Below are positions 12,102 through 22,637 of a DNA stretch of 64,000 nt, one piece after another (positions within the stretch are counted from its first letter, which is position 1; every line of letters starts with the position of its first letter). The stretch comes from Phaseolus vulgaris (lineage: Eukaryota > Streptophyta > Magnoliopsida > Fabales > Fabaceae): the NCBI RefSeq assembly GCF_000499845.2, contig NC_023749.2, positions 35,183,693 to 35,247,692 on the forward strand, in the 5' to 3' direction. Under the pieces are notes generated by a model, which searched no databases, was not told the DNA's origin, and worked only from the letters and a program-made list of their open reading frames with translations. The translations under genes were made by a program, and so were the position numbers.

Positions 12102-12530
12102 CGCGGGAACTACAAAGGAAAAAGTAAAAGAGAGGTGAGCGAAGGTTGCAGAGGTTGATCTAATTGTGAATGAAGGACGAAAAGCGAACGAACGAAAGTT
12201 CGTTGTGATGGAAGAAGTGGAAGGTGAAGCCCTAAGTTATGCGAAAAAGGGGAAGAAGAAGGAACAACCCACAGCGTATGCACCAGACAGTTAATGGATG
12301 ATGCGAATCGGTTAAAATGCAGCAAACATCAACAGAAGAAGTAAAGGGGATACCTTTCAATGATCAGTCGAACGTTGAAAGGAGTTGGGGATTGAGAGGA
12401 GTTGAAGAGCGTCGAAGGTTGCAGAGGGAGTTCAGAACGTTTGAGAAGACAAAGAGGTGATGGAACAGTAGAAACGAAATGGGTTTAAGGGTTTTTCAAA
12501 TGATTTTTGAAAGCGTAAACGACAACTAAA

Positions 12531-12901
12531 GTACAGCTGGATGCGAGCCACGTGTCCAGATGTGTAACTGCCAGGAGAGAGAAAGTGCCCAGGTATATAA
12601 GAGTTTCCAACGAACTTTGAGGTACACACGCGTTTAGATTACTTCTTTACAACTGCGAGAACGAGAGTACGCTGAGAGAGAACTTTGCACAGTTCCTTAG
12701 AGTTCTTGAGTTTTTCTCTTAGTAATTGGTGATTCAGTCGCTGACTTGGGCATCGGAGCGTGATCGGCCGCAGCGGCGCCGTTCTGTCTTTTGCAGGTTC
12801 TTGAGGTGGATCACGGTGAAGGACGGAGGCTAACACGGCGCAGAAGTCGATCCAGGTTTGACGAGGCAAGGCTCCAGCGTTTTGGTCAACAGGCAGGATC
12901 A
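12531..12901 (+). repeat. 3' LTR of the Tat-like element, 5'-truncated
   Basis: Matches 2067-2436 of the 5' LTR, starting GTACAGCTGG and ending GGCAGGATCA. The first ~482 bp of the LTR and the polypurine tract are missing. By eye only three differences to the 5' LTR exist, all CG to CA. The perfect AAATT duplication follows at 12902-12906. Confidence 0.92.
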
Positions 12902-12906
12902 AAATT

Positions 12907-14312
12907 CATTATTGATGAATTAAATTATGACAAAATACAAATTATGACAAAATACAAATGATGACGAAATACAAATGTCTGAAATGCATGCTTCTCTTTT
13001 TCAATCTCTAACTGTGGAGCAACTGGATCTGTATGAGAATATAACGACAACAGTACTGTCACAAGTTGGTGGTTTTTTTTCTTATATGGTTAGAGTGGCC
13101 TGGGAAACACTTTTATGTGGAAAACTTTGTCTACTGCCATTAGATCAAAAGGGTTGATTGTGTTGAATGTAACTTCTAGCGGTATAGCTTCTTTGTTACT
13201 GCCTAGAGGAAAAACAACTCATTCTACCTTTTGCATTCCTTTGTTAATAAATGAACACTCAACCTGCAACATACCTCAAGGAAGTTTTCGTGCCAGATTT
13301 TTTATTGAAACTAAATTAATTATATGGGATGAAGCTCCAATGATTAATAGGTTCTAGTTTGAAGCTCTGGATAGAACTCTAAGAGATGTCATGAGGGCTA
13401 AGTGAAGAAAACGCTCTTAAACCTTTTGGTGGTAAAGTCATTGTATATGGAGGTGATTTTAGGTAGATATTGCCTGTTTTAAAAAGTGGATCAAGATATG
13501 ACATTGTGAAGGCAAGAGTAAACTACTCTGAATTATGGAAACACTGCAAAGTCTTCAAACTTACAGAAAATATGAGATTAAACAGTGAAAAATCAAAGCA
13601 AACTACAACAGAAATAAAAGAGTTTGCAGATTGAATACTTCATATTGGTGATGGAGATATGAAGTTAAATGAGTTGGGACAAGCAATTATTGAAATACCA
13701 CAAGACATTTTAATTCTAAATGTTGATCAACCTTTATTGCACTTGGTTGAATTTGTTTATCCAGGCTACATGCAAAATCTTAACTTTGATGGATTTTTTA
13801 ATGATGGTGCAATATTGTGTCCTACTGTAGAATGCGTGGACCAAGTGAATGAGTTCATTTTATCCTTAATCCCCGAAAAATAAGTTTGCTATTTAAGTTC
13901 AGACACCCCTTGCCAATCTGATGAACAAGAAAATGCTCAAGCTGGGTGGTTTACAACTGAATTTTTGAATGAATCAAATGCTCCGGAATTCCTAATCATT
14001 GTATTAAATTAAAAATTGGAGTTCAAATAATGCTTCTAAGGAATATTGATCTAGCCAATGGACTTTGCAATGGAACAAGATTACAAGTAATTCACTTGGG
14101 GATGAATGTTATTGGTGTCAAAGTTATTTACTGGAAAAAATATTGGTGATAACATATTTTACTTGAATCAGGGTTGCCTTTTAAGTTTCAGAGAAGACAA
14201 TTCCCAATATCTTTGTGCTTTGCTATGACAATAAATAAAAGTCAAGGTCAAACGCTTCCTAAAGTTGGTCTATATCTACCACGCCCAGTGTTTACACATG
14301 GACAGTTATATG
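12907..14312 (+). pseudogene. Helitron helicase pseudogene, middle part
   Basis: Continuation of the helicase interrupted at 1584. Blocks: an EQLDLYENI entry at 13010-13060, a degraded Walker A region near 13070-13120 (no GxxGxGKT left), the region 13140-13360 with LIIWDEAPM (Walker B, DEAP), 13659-13883 (PIF1-type helicase middle), and 14174-14312 with [13 protein letters not shown] and [16 protein letters not shown] (C-terminal helicase motifs). Several frameshifts and stops separate them. The 2-kb helicase is otherwise in the expected order, so the Helitron was intact here before the LTR insertions. Confidence 0.85.
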
Positions 14313-15459
14313 TGTTAGAATATATGGCCTTAAACGAGAGGGGGGGTGAATTGTTTAAGAAAGATTTTCCTAAACTTTTAAGCTTAGAATGAAAATACTT
14401 CAAGAAAACCTTGATTAAGAATTCAGTTTTTCAAAACATAAAGCAAAAGCACAATACTGGAAAAACAATCGGTTGTTTTACCGAAACAATCGGTTGTTTA
14501 TACCAGTTATTAATTAACAAAACTGAATTTAAAGAGATAGGGATAGAGAAATCGTACACAGTTGTTTATACTGGTTCACTCCAAACCTAGAGCCACATCC
14601 AGTCTTCTCAGAACCCTGAGGAAATCCACTAAGCAATCACACCTTGATCACTTACACAACAACCAATCAAGAAACACACTCTCCTTGGTCAACACACCAA
14701 CACTAAGATTGCTGATCTTGATCCCCTCAAGAACACACAGCCAATCTCAGCAAAACACAGAAATGAATACTTGTTCAACAGAGTACAAGGATTACACTTG
14801 TTACAGAAGATAATCTGAAATCAATACAAGCAGAATCCTATTCCATACACTTTGATCAATCACAAACTTTTAGCAATCTCAGTTCTTTGAAAAACTCAAA
14901 ACTCTTAAGAAAAACATGTCAAAGATTCTTAATTCTCAAATCTGTTTTTCTGAATATATTCAAAGATGTAGTTTGTTATCAAATCTTAACAAACTCTTAG
15001 ATTGCATTAAAAGATTGGTCAAAGCATTTAATGACTGGAAGCAGTTAAATCATTTAAAGCTCAGTCAAACAGAAAACAGTTTTTCTGTTATGGTCCCAAA
15101 ACAAACAATCGGTTGTTTCCTTGAATCAATCGGTTGTTTTGGTATTTAACAGTTCAACCATTTTAAAAACAGTTTTCAATATTTTTCTCAAAACCCCTAA
15201 GTACAAACAATCGGTTGTTTCAACAAAACAATCGGTTGTTTCAACAAAACAATCGGTTGTTTTAACTTAGTTTGAAAACATTTTACTTTCACAAAGATTG
15301 AGAATGCTAATGCTTTAGATTTAATCAAAGGGTGGATTACAACATATAAACTACCCAGAACTAAGCTAAACCAGCATAGCAACATCAAGCACAACCAAGG
15401 CTTCAACATCCTTCAAAGGGTTTGGATTCTTCAAAACTTGAACACCACTTGGTTCAACA
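14313..15459 (-). mobile_element. Solo LTR of the copia family with 21-bp dyads
   Basis: In minus orientation: its end (...TTCTAACA) is at 14313 and its start (TGTTGAACCAAGTGG) at 15459. Perfect target duplication ATATG at 14308-14312 and 15460-15464. It matches the LTRs of the elements at 17882-22372 and 43765-50131. No internal sequence, so this is a product of LTR-LTR recombination. It carries seven dyads (starts 14463, 14484; 15104, 15125; 15205, 15226, 15247). Small ORFs inside it are not genes. Confidence 0.92.
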
Positions 15460-15583
15460 ATATGTTGCTATTTCCAGAGTAAAATCCAAGAAAGGGTTGA
15501 AAATATTGATTTTGGATGACAATGGAAATACCGGTAATTCAACTACTAATGTGGTTTTCAGAGAAATATTTGAAAATGTTTGA
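15460..15583 (+). pseudogene. Helitron helicase, C-terminal end
   Basis: Directly after the ATATG duplication the helicase frame resumes (VAISRVKSKKGLKILI) and ends at a TGA at 15581-15583 after TTNVVFREIFENV, the standard C terminus of plant Helitron helicases. This fixes the 3' end of the RepHel gene. The transposon end (hairpin plus CTRR) was not found. Confidence 0.85.
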
Positions 15584-17035
15584 ACATATTGTTACAGCCA
15601 TATATATCAGGTATCAAAATTCTTTAATCCAAAACTATTTATATTTCTCATAACTTTGTTCTAATATATTAACTGGAAACCAAGAATTTTCATACGTCTT
15701 CTTTTTTGTAATAATATGTTTCTTCTTATTTTTCATAGTAAACCGATCAACATGACTATAATGGATTACCAAGAAAGGTATTCATCTATAACTTCTTAAT
15801 AAATTTCATAATTTAAATTGTCTATAATTTTAGTTTGAGAATCTTTTTGTTTTGGATGGTTTTAATACAGGTATTTCATTGTAGTTAGTAACAAAGAAGG
15901 GGATATTCAGTACAAAAAATAGGAAGCTATTATACTTTATACAGATTCTATATTATAATATTTGTCACATATGTTGTTACTTTATACATCTATGTTACTT
16001 TATACAGCTATTATAATGCTTCCTAAATAAATTGATCAGACTTCCAATATGTTTGTTTTTTGTTATGTCTATTTCATTGCATAGGAAGATTTTGTAAGTA
16101 TTAACTTCAACTATATATTTCTTTAAACTACTGAGACAAAAGCTATGACAGGTACTCAATCATTCCTCATAATTTTAAATAGTTTCATGATTTTATTAAT
16201 TATCCATGGTTATATTGAGATTTCTCTTTTATTTTTTACTTTTTGCAATAATGCACTTAACATGTTGTGCGAATTGAGATGTGTTGACATTAAATACAAT
16301 ATTGATCAACACCCACATTTTAGCACCTAAAGAAAAGTATCTATGTAGTCCATTTTGTATTTTCTTTAGTATGTTCTGTTCTTTTACTGGGTATTTCTTT
16401 TATTATCAAACTTTAAATTTAACAATACATCTGACTTCTTTTGTTTTGGAAATTATTTTACATTTTCCATGAAATTGATGATAAATTGTTGTATGGATTG
16501 AGCGTTAAATAGAGTTGGTCAAAAGTAGTAAAGTTGTTGCATTATTCTGTAAATAATTCAAGACATGTTGCATTATGTGACAATTACTATGTCAAAAGTA
16601 TTTATTTAATAATATGAAAACAGCATATAGAGTTTTCCAAAATTATGCATACATGTACGAGTTTATAATTTAAGTTTTGGCTTGCTGTTTTTGGAATAAT
16701 GTGTTTACCATTTTCTATGTAATTAACATGTATAAGGCAGCTACATGAATATATCATTTATAAAATTACTTTCTTCATTAGTTCGTCATGGACATTGTAT
16801 CTAAAAGATTCTCAATGCTTTATCTTTTGAGGATATCAAATGAATTAAACATACATATATGAAAATAACATATCGGAGCTCCTTTGGTTACCAAAAATGT
16901 CTAACAATAAGGTATATTTAGTTCATGTTTTTTATTATTTTTGTATTTTATAGATCTCATATAAGTATTTCATTATTTTGATAACATTGCATGTCTTTCA
17001 AAAAAATTGATATTGAGAGTTTTCAAAGTAAAACA
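15584..17035. other. AT-rich stretch without recognisable gene
   Basis: Between the Helitron gene end and the next LTR. It should contain the Helitron 3' terminus, but I saw no convincing GC-rich hairpin with CTRR. The last ~25 bases (TTTTCAAAGTAAAAC) resemble the start of the tandem monomer that continues at 22638, so the array edge may lie here. Confidence 0.4.
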
Positions 17036-17881
17036 TGTTGATCAAAAGTGATCAAGGGCTTTGAAGAATCCAAATCCAAGTGTTTGATGCAAGGCTGAAG
17101 TTGTTGCGGTGTTTAGGATAGGATTTGGGTAGTTTAAAAGTGTAATCCACTCTTTATTGAATCTAAAGCTAATGTGTTTTTTAAAAACCTTTATGAAATT
17201 AAGTTTTTTTCAAACTAAGTGAAAAACAACTTGTTATTTTGTCGAAACAACCGATTGTTTTACTCTTAGGTGTTTTTCAAAAGGTTGAAAACTGTTTTGG
17301 TTGGTTGACTTGCTGTCAAACAAAAACAATCGATTGTTCCATGGTTTCTTTGAAAATCCTAACAGAATTTTGTTTTGGTGGTTGAATGTGCTTTAAATGA
17401 TTTCAACTGAATACGCTCCTCTATTAAATGCTTTGACCAATCTTTCAAAAGTATACATGGTTTGTTTATGTTTTAAAACAAAAAAAGAGAAACGAATTTT
17501 TGTTTTTCAGTTGTGATAAACATAGCTTTCAAGTTTTGAACATTCACATCAAGCTTTGGGTTTTCTCAAGAAATAGTGGAATAGTATTGCATCTGTATTG
17601 ATTTCAGATTGTTCTGTAAATAAGTGTAATTCGTTCTGAATCTTCTGTATTTTCTGGTATTTTTGCCAAGGAGTGGTGTGTGCTCTTGAGGTGCTCAAGA
17701 TCAACATTCTTAGTGTGTGTTGTCCCAAAATGAGTGTGTTTCTTGAAGGGTTCAAGGTAACTACTTTGGTGGTTTGTGTGTAATCTGTTTTGATTGCTTA
17801 GTGGATTGCCTAGTGGCTTATGGGGACTGGATGTAGCTCTTGGTTTAAGAGTGAACCAGTATAAACTGTTTGTGTATCTCT

Positions 17882-18991
17882 TGTTGAACAAGATGCTTTG
17901 ATGTCTCTAAATCCAAGAGAAAAGCTAGAAGACCTTGTTGCTGGGTGTGTGTGTGTTGTTTGGTGTGTGTGTGTTGTTTAGTTGTTTGAAACTTGTTAAT
18001 TCACTTCTTAAGATGATCCAAGTTCATTTGAATCTTAAACCTTTTGAAAATATGTGTTTTCAAAAAAGCTGTCAAACTTTCAACAGGTTGTTTTTCGAAA
18101 TAAAAGGTTGTTTTACATTAGTAGTTTTTGAAAAAGGTTGAAAGTTGTTTGACTTGGTTGACTTGGTTGTCAAACCAAATCAATCGATTGTTTCGACAAA
18201 AAAATTGATTGTTTTCCTGAAAACCTTAACAAAATTCTGTTAAGCGGTTTTAATATTTTTAAATGATCCTAACTAACTTGGTTCCTTTATTAAATGTTTT
18301 TGACCACTTGGTGGGTCTATATAAAGGTGGTTTTACGCTCCTAATCTTGGAGTGAGAGAAAGAGTTTATCAAAACAGTTTTTCCAAGATTTGAAAGAGCT
18401 TTGGATCATTCTTAAGTGTGTGGAATAGGATTGGGTTGTAATTCTGATCTTTAAGTTTTGTAATACCCAGGTGTATTCTATTCCCTTCTTCCTTGATTAT
18501 TGTATTTCTATAGTTGTGTTGCCAAAGAGTGTTGTGTGTTCTTAAGGTGTTCAAGATCAACATTCTTGGTGTGGTTTGCGAAAGGTAGTGTGTTTCTTGA
18601 GGGGTTCAAGGTCACTACTTTGGTGTGTGATGTGTGTAATATGGTTTTGATTGCATAGTGGATTACCCAGTGGTTTCTGGGGACTGGATGTAGCTCTTAG
18701 TGTAAGAGTGAACCAGTATAAATCTGTTTGTATGATTCTCTCTTTCCTTGATCTCACATATATCTGTTTCAAGTTGTTTTTATTAACTGCTGATAAAAAA
18801 AAACCAATTGTTTCGACAAAACAACCGATTGTTTTTCTGATATCATCTTAAAATAGTTTTGGGTTTTTGTTTCCTTGATTATTTTCTCTGTAATTTAGCA
18901 TTGATTTTCATTATACCTTCAAAATTCGCTAAAATCCCTGTTAAACAATTCACCCCTTCCCCGCTCTCGTTTAAGGCCATATATTCTAACA
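17882..18991 (+). repeat. 5' LTR of the defective copia element
   Basis: Starts TGTTGAACAAGATGC and ends CTAACA (1110 bp). It has a TATATAAAG box at 18318-18326 and a C-rich tract followed by CTCGTTTAAGGCCATAT close to the 3' end, shared by all LTRs of this family. Dyads start at about 18178, 18198, 18797 and 18818. Confidence 0.88.
18318..18326 (+). promoter_or_regulatory. TATA box of the copia LTR
   Basis: TATATAAAG sits between the U3 dyads and the conserved LTR body, the expected place for the retroelement promoter. Confidence 0.5.
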
Positions 18992-19012
18992 ATTGGCATC
19001 AAGAGCTTGGTT
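18992..19012 (+). other. Primer-binding site of the copia element
   Basis: TTGGCATCAAGAGC directly after the LTR is a variant of TGGTATCAGAGC, complementary to initiator-Met tRNA, the usual primer of plant copia elements. Also present at 44845 and 55107. Confidence 0.7.
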
Positions 19013-19051
19013 CTTTAAAGATATTCAAGTTTTGATCCTAAATCTTTTTTA

Positions 19052-20464
19052 ATGGCTGAAAAGTTTTCTTTTGGGGAAGGTGCCTGTTTAAGCAAACCAC
19101 CTTTGTTCTGTGGTATGAAATATGAATTGTGGTGCATAAGAATGAAATTCTTTGTTGAATCTATAGATAGAAAAATCTGGAATGTTATTACAAATAACTA
19201 TCTCATGCCTATATTTGAAAATGTTTCTTCTGAAAAAGAACATCTTGATTGTGTAGTTATGAACATCATTGTATCTGCACTTGATTCTAATGAATTGCTC
19301 AAGGTTTCATAATGTAGTTCTGCCAAAGAAATGTGGAATACCCTTGAAGAGTATCACAAGAATCCAAGGAGTGCCTTGATGGACAAAGAAGAATCTTCTG
19401 CTGAATCTTTCTCTTCAAAATCCAAAAAGAAGGTTTGTCTTATGACAAAACAAGAATTTGGATCAAGTCAAGCTGCTGGGAACAAAAACTGTCAATACTC
19501 AAGTGATGAGAGTGAAGAGGAAACATTTAGGTTGTTGTTTAAGAAATTCAGCAAGTTCCTAAAGAAGAGAAATAGCATAAGTGACTCATTCAACAGGTAT
19601 GATAACAAGAAACCTACTCAGTTTAACACTAACAAATATACATGCTTTGGATGTGGTGAACAAGGTCATATTAAAACTGAATGTCCCAACAAAAAGAGGA
19701 AAAACTTCAAGACGCATGAGAAGAAAGGAAAATCAAGAAGAGCTTATAATGATGACTCATCAAGCTCCTCTTCAAGTGATGAAGAAGAAGCAAATTTATG
19801 TCTAATGACAAGACAAGAAAGTGACACAAGCAGTGTAAGTTCAAGCACTTCTATTAATTTTGAGAATTATAGTCAACTTCTTGAGGCCTTCAATGAGACT
19901 CATGAAGAAGCTAATAGGTTGTCCCTTTTGAACAAACGGTTGAAAGGTTTAAACAACTCGTTGGAAAATAGAGTCAAGATCTTGGAAGAAGAGTTGAACA
20001 ATTCAAAAACTGATTTTGAAAATTTGGAAATGATTTACCAAAACTCTTCTTGTAAGTGTGTTGATTCAAGTTCTTGTAAAAATTGTGAATCTCTTCAAAA
20101 GAAGGTTCACTATCTTTTAAAAACCATGGACAAGTTTTCCAAAGGCCAATCTAATCTTGAAACCGTTCTTGCTTCTCAAAAATGTGTTTTTGGCAAGGCT
20201 GGGTTGGGGTTTAATCCAAACAACAAGAACAAATCTATTTCAAAACCCTTTTCAAGTTTCTTTGAAAAACAACTTGTTGTTTTATCGAAACAACCGGTTG
20301 AAATTTGGCATTACTGCATGAAAATGGGCCACACTATTAGATTATGTAGAGTAAAAAGGTATTTTGTTCCTAAAGGTATTTTGAAATGGGTTCCTAAGGT
20401 TTCTAAGGTTCTTACTAACATCATTGGACCCAAATTCATAAGGGGACCAAATCTTGCTTCTTAA
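19052..20464 (+). pseudogene. copia gag with internal deletion
   Basis: Starts MAEKFSFGEGA and has the DUF4219/UBN2-type gag entry (KPPLFCGMKYELWCIRMKFF). A TAA lies at 19310-19312; the frame then continues to 20464. Compared with the copy at 44905 about 130 residues of the gag core after KEMWNTLE are missing. C-terminal part: Ser/Lys-rich linker, a CCHC knuckle (CFGCGEQGHIKTEC, 19652-19690), a coiled coil, and a second knuckle whose first Cys has become Trp (WHYCMKMGHTIRLC). A dyad pair (20267, 20288) lies inside the coding frame just before that knuckle, read as KQLVV and KQPVE. Confidence 0.85.
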
Positions 20465-21500
20465 TATTTTGTTGTAGGTATCCTTGGCAGCCAAGAATTA
20501 CTTTTGGACTTGAAGAGTGACTGCTAAAGGGAAAACCATCAAAACCAAAGTCTGTCTCTGTGCCTGTACTTTCAATTGTATATGTCTTTCAAGGTTCTTT
20601 GAATGTCAAGAGACATCCTTGGCACATGCATAGTGTTGATCAAAAGAGAAACTTCAAAGAGAGTATGTGTGTTTTCATTTCTCAATTTATGTAAATGTGC
20701 CTTGTGACCATATGAACATCTCAAAGTCTTCTTTTTTAGTGAATCTATTGGGGTTCTCTGTGCAAAGGTACGAACAAATTGCATACTGCATTTTCATCAA
20801 TTTAAAAGATAATTTTTGGTTATGAAAAATGTTCTTTTTGCTGTCACAATAAAACAACCGATTGTTTCTGCGAAACAACCGATTGTTTTTCCTCTGGCAC
20901 CTTTGTATAATGCTGTCAAGTTTGCTTATGCATGATTAAACCTATTTCTTTTTTTCAAATCTTGCTTTTGGATAAATATACATTGAGTGTGCCTCAGAGT
21001 ATAATAATAAAAGATTATATCCTCTTGTTTTCTTGAAAGCTCTATGACATGTTCTATAAATGTTAAAATTGTTTGTACTACTAAACTGCTGTGTTATCAT
21101 TCTGATTTCTGCTTTATACAACTTCTCATTTTCTATTTGTGAGAGCAAATAGGGGGAGTTGTTTGTGCTTGATTTGGTTGTATAAGATAGCTTTAAAATT
21201 GATGCATTATGTTGTTGCTTCTCTACACTTGAAAGCACTTGATTACTTCAATTTTTCTGGTTTTTCTGCTAATGTTGTATATGCAGAAAACTGGTTTGTG
21301 TGTGTCTTGTTATCTTGCTGCTATACTTGCTTTGTATATGCATCAAATCTGTGTTACAGGAACTTTCAAGTACAAGTGTTATGATGAAGAATGATTAAAG
21401 TAATGCTTATGGTTCAAGAGCATATACACCTTACTCATATTTTTGACAAGTCAAAATTCATGACCTATGTAAACAAACTTCAAGAATAAAGAGTCTGATC
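20465..21500 (+). other. Non-coding spacer of the copia element with PPT-like site
   Basis: No ORF of substance. A dyad pair starts at 20852 and 20873. GCAAATAGGGGGAGTTG at 21145-21161 matches the polypurine tract seen before the 3' LTR of the element at 43765 and a second such site there at about 48773. The order in this copy (gag, spacer, PPT-like site, then pol remnant) is odd and suggests rearrangement. Confidence 0.55.
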
Positions 21501-21516
21501 TGGTGTTGTTGATGGC

Positions 21517-21740
21517 TTATAACTGTGGAGGAGTCTGTCCATGTGGTGTTTGATGAAATCATTCATAGTGATCAAAGTTCTACAAAGGTTTATGTAAAAG
21601 AAGATGAGCATAACATCACCTTGGAGAAGCTGGAATCCTGTCCAGAAAAACAACCGATTGATTATGTGAAACAAGCTGGATGAATCTGGAGTAATTACAA
21701 GGAACAAGGCAAGGCTTGTGGCTAAAGGTTATAATCAAGA
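21517..21740 (+). pseudogene. copia pol remnant (linker and start of RT)
   Basis: One frame reads EESVHVVFDE, the integrase-RT linker of copia polyproteins, up to a TGA near 21681. A neighbouring frame then gives NKARLVAKGYNQEE, the start of the copia RT, cut at the junction with the LTR at 21738. A dyad pair (21648, 21669) lies inside the linker coding sequence, read as KQPID and KQAG. Confidence 0.75.
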
Positions 21741-22372
21741 AGAGTTTATCAAAATAGTTTTTCCAAGATTTGAAAGAGCTTTGGATCATTCTTAAGTGTG
21801 TGGAATAGGTTGGGTTGTAATTCTAATCTTTAAGCTTTGTAATACCCAGGTGTATTCTATTCTTTTCTTCCTTGATTACTGCATTTTTGTAGTTGTGTTG
21901 CCAAGGAGTGTTGTGTCTTCTTGAGGTGTTCAAGATCAACATTCTTGGTGTGGTTTGCCAAAGGTAGTGTGTTTCTTGAGGGGTTTAAGGTCACTACTTT
22001 GGTGTGTGATGTGTATAATCTGGTTTTGATTGCATAGTGGATTACCCAGTGGTTTCTGGGGACTGGATGTAGCTCTTGGTGTAAGAGTGAACTAGTATAA
22101 ATTTGTTTGTGTGATTCTCTATTTCCTTGATCTCACATATATCTGTTTTAAGTTGTTTTTATTAACTGCTGGTAAAAACAACCGATTGTTTCGACAAAAC
22201 AACCAATTGTTTTTCTGATATCATCTTAAAACAGTTTTGGGTTTTTGTTTCCTTAATTCTTTTATCTGTAATTCAGCATTGATTTTCATTATACCTTCAA
22301 AGTTTGCGACCCTCTTAAACAATTCACCCCCCCCCCCTCCCCCCCTCTCGTTTAAGGCCATATATTCTAACA
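21738..22372 (+). repeat. 3' LTR of the defective copia element, 5'-truncated
   Basis: Matches 18363-18991 of the 5' LTR, beginning GAGTTTATCAAAA and ending TTCTAACA. The C-rich tract near its end is long (about 22328-22346). Dyads at 22176 and 22197. Confidence 0.87.
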
Positions 22373-22637
22373 TCTCTCTCTTCCCTTAAACTACTTTAAA
22401 TTCAGTTGTTAGTGCTTTACTGGTATAAACAACCGATTTTTTTGCATAAACAACCGATTATTTTGCAGAAACAACCGATTGTTTTTCTGGTACTTTGTTG
22501 TTTTGTGTTTAATTTCTTGGCTAACTGAAATTCTGATCTGGATTCACTCAAAGGATTTTGTTCAAGCTGAAAAAGTTTTCAAAAATCCCTCTTAAACAAT
22601 TCAACCCCCCTCTCGTTTAAGGTCATATATTCTAACA

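Larger units (their letters stand above)
1585..12901 (+). mobile_element. Ty3/gypsy Tat-lineage LTR retrotransposon inserted in the Helitron
   Basis: Nearly complete element of 11.3 kb. The 5' LTR begins TGTACC and the 3' LTR ends GGATCA. The perfect 5-bp target duplication AAATT stands at 1580-1584 and 12902-12906. Order: LTR, primer-binding region, gag, protease, RT, RNase H, a second (archaeal-type) RNase H, integrase, a non-coding minisatellite, an antisense ORF, a truncated LTR. The double RNase H, the C-x2-H-x4-H-x4-C type gag knuckle and the antisense ORF point to the Tat lineage (known of that group). The LTRs differ at three positions over the ~370 bp they share, so the insertion is fairly recent, yet every ORF is broken. 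Confidence 0.93.
17882..22372 (+). mobile_element. Defective copia element with gag and pol remnant
   Basis: 5' LTR 17882-18991, primer-binding site 18992-, gag 19052-20464, spacer with PPT-like GCAAATAGGGGGAG (about 21145-21158), pol remnant about 21517-21740, partial 3' LTR 21738-22372. Perfect duplication TCTCT at 17877-17881 and 22373-22377. A deletion joins the start of the RT domain to the middle of the 3' LTR with short AGAAGAG-like homology at the joint. Because the outer LTR ends and duplication are intact, the loss happened after insertion or in a template that kept both ends. Confidence 0.88.
17036..22637 (+). mobile_element. Solo LTR of the copia family, split by a second member
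   Basis: LTR segments 17036-17881 (starts TGTTGATC) and 22378-22637 (ends TTCTAACA) make up one LTR; the middle is the inserted element 17882-22372. Flanks AAACA (17031-17035) and AAACG (22638-22642) are a target duplication with one mismatch. Dyad starts at 17224, 17245, 17324 on the left and 22427, 22448, 22469 on the right. Confidence 0.82.

Noticed and set aside
14562..15149. ORFs of 77-83 codons
   Set aside because: They lie inside the minus-oriented solo LTR and have no protein similarity; the same frames appear in other LTR copies only because the DNA is shared.
15205..15262. Short direct repeats at regular spacing that look like a CRISPR array
   Set aside because: Units are 16 bp with 5-bp spacers, are dyads, and recur inside LTRs and gag; this is a plant retroelement motif, not CRISPR.
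15584..17030. Helitron 3' terminus
   Set aside because: Must lie here if the Helitron is complete, but I found no GC-rich hairpin followed by CTRR that I could defend.
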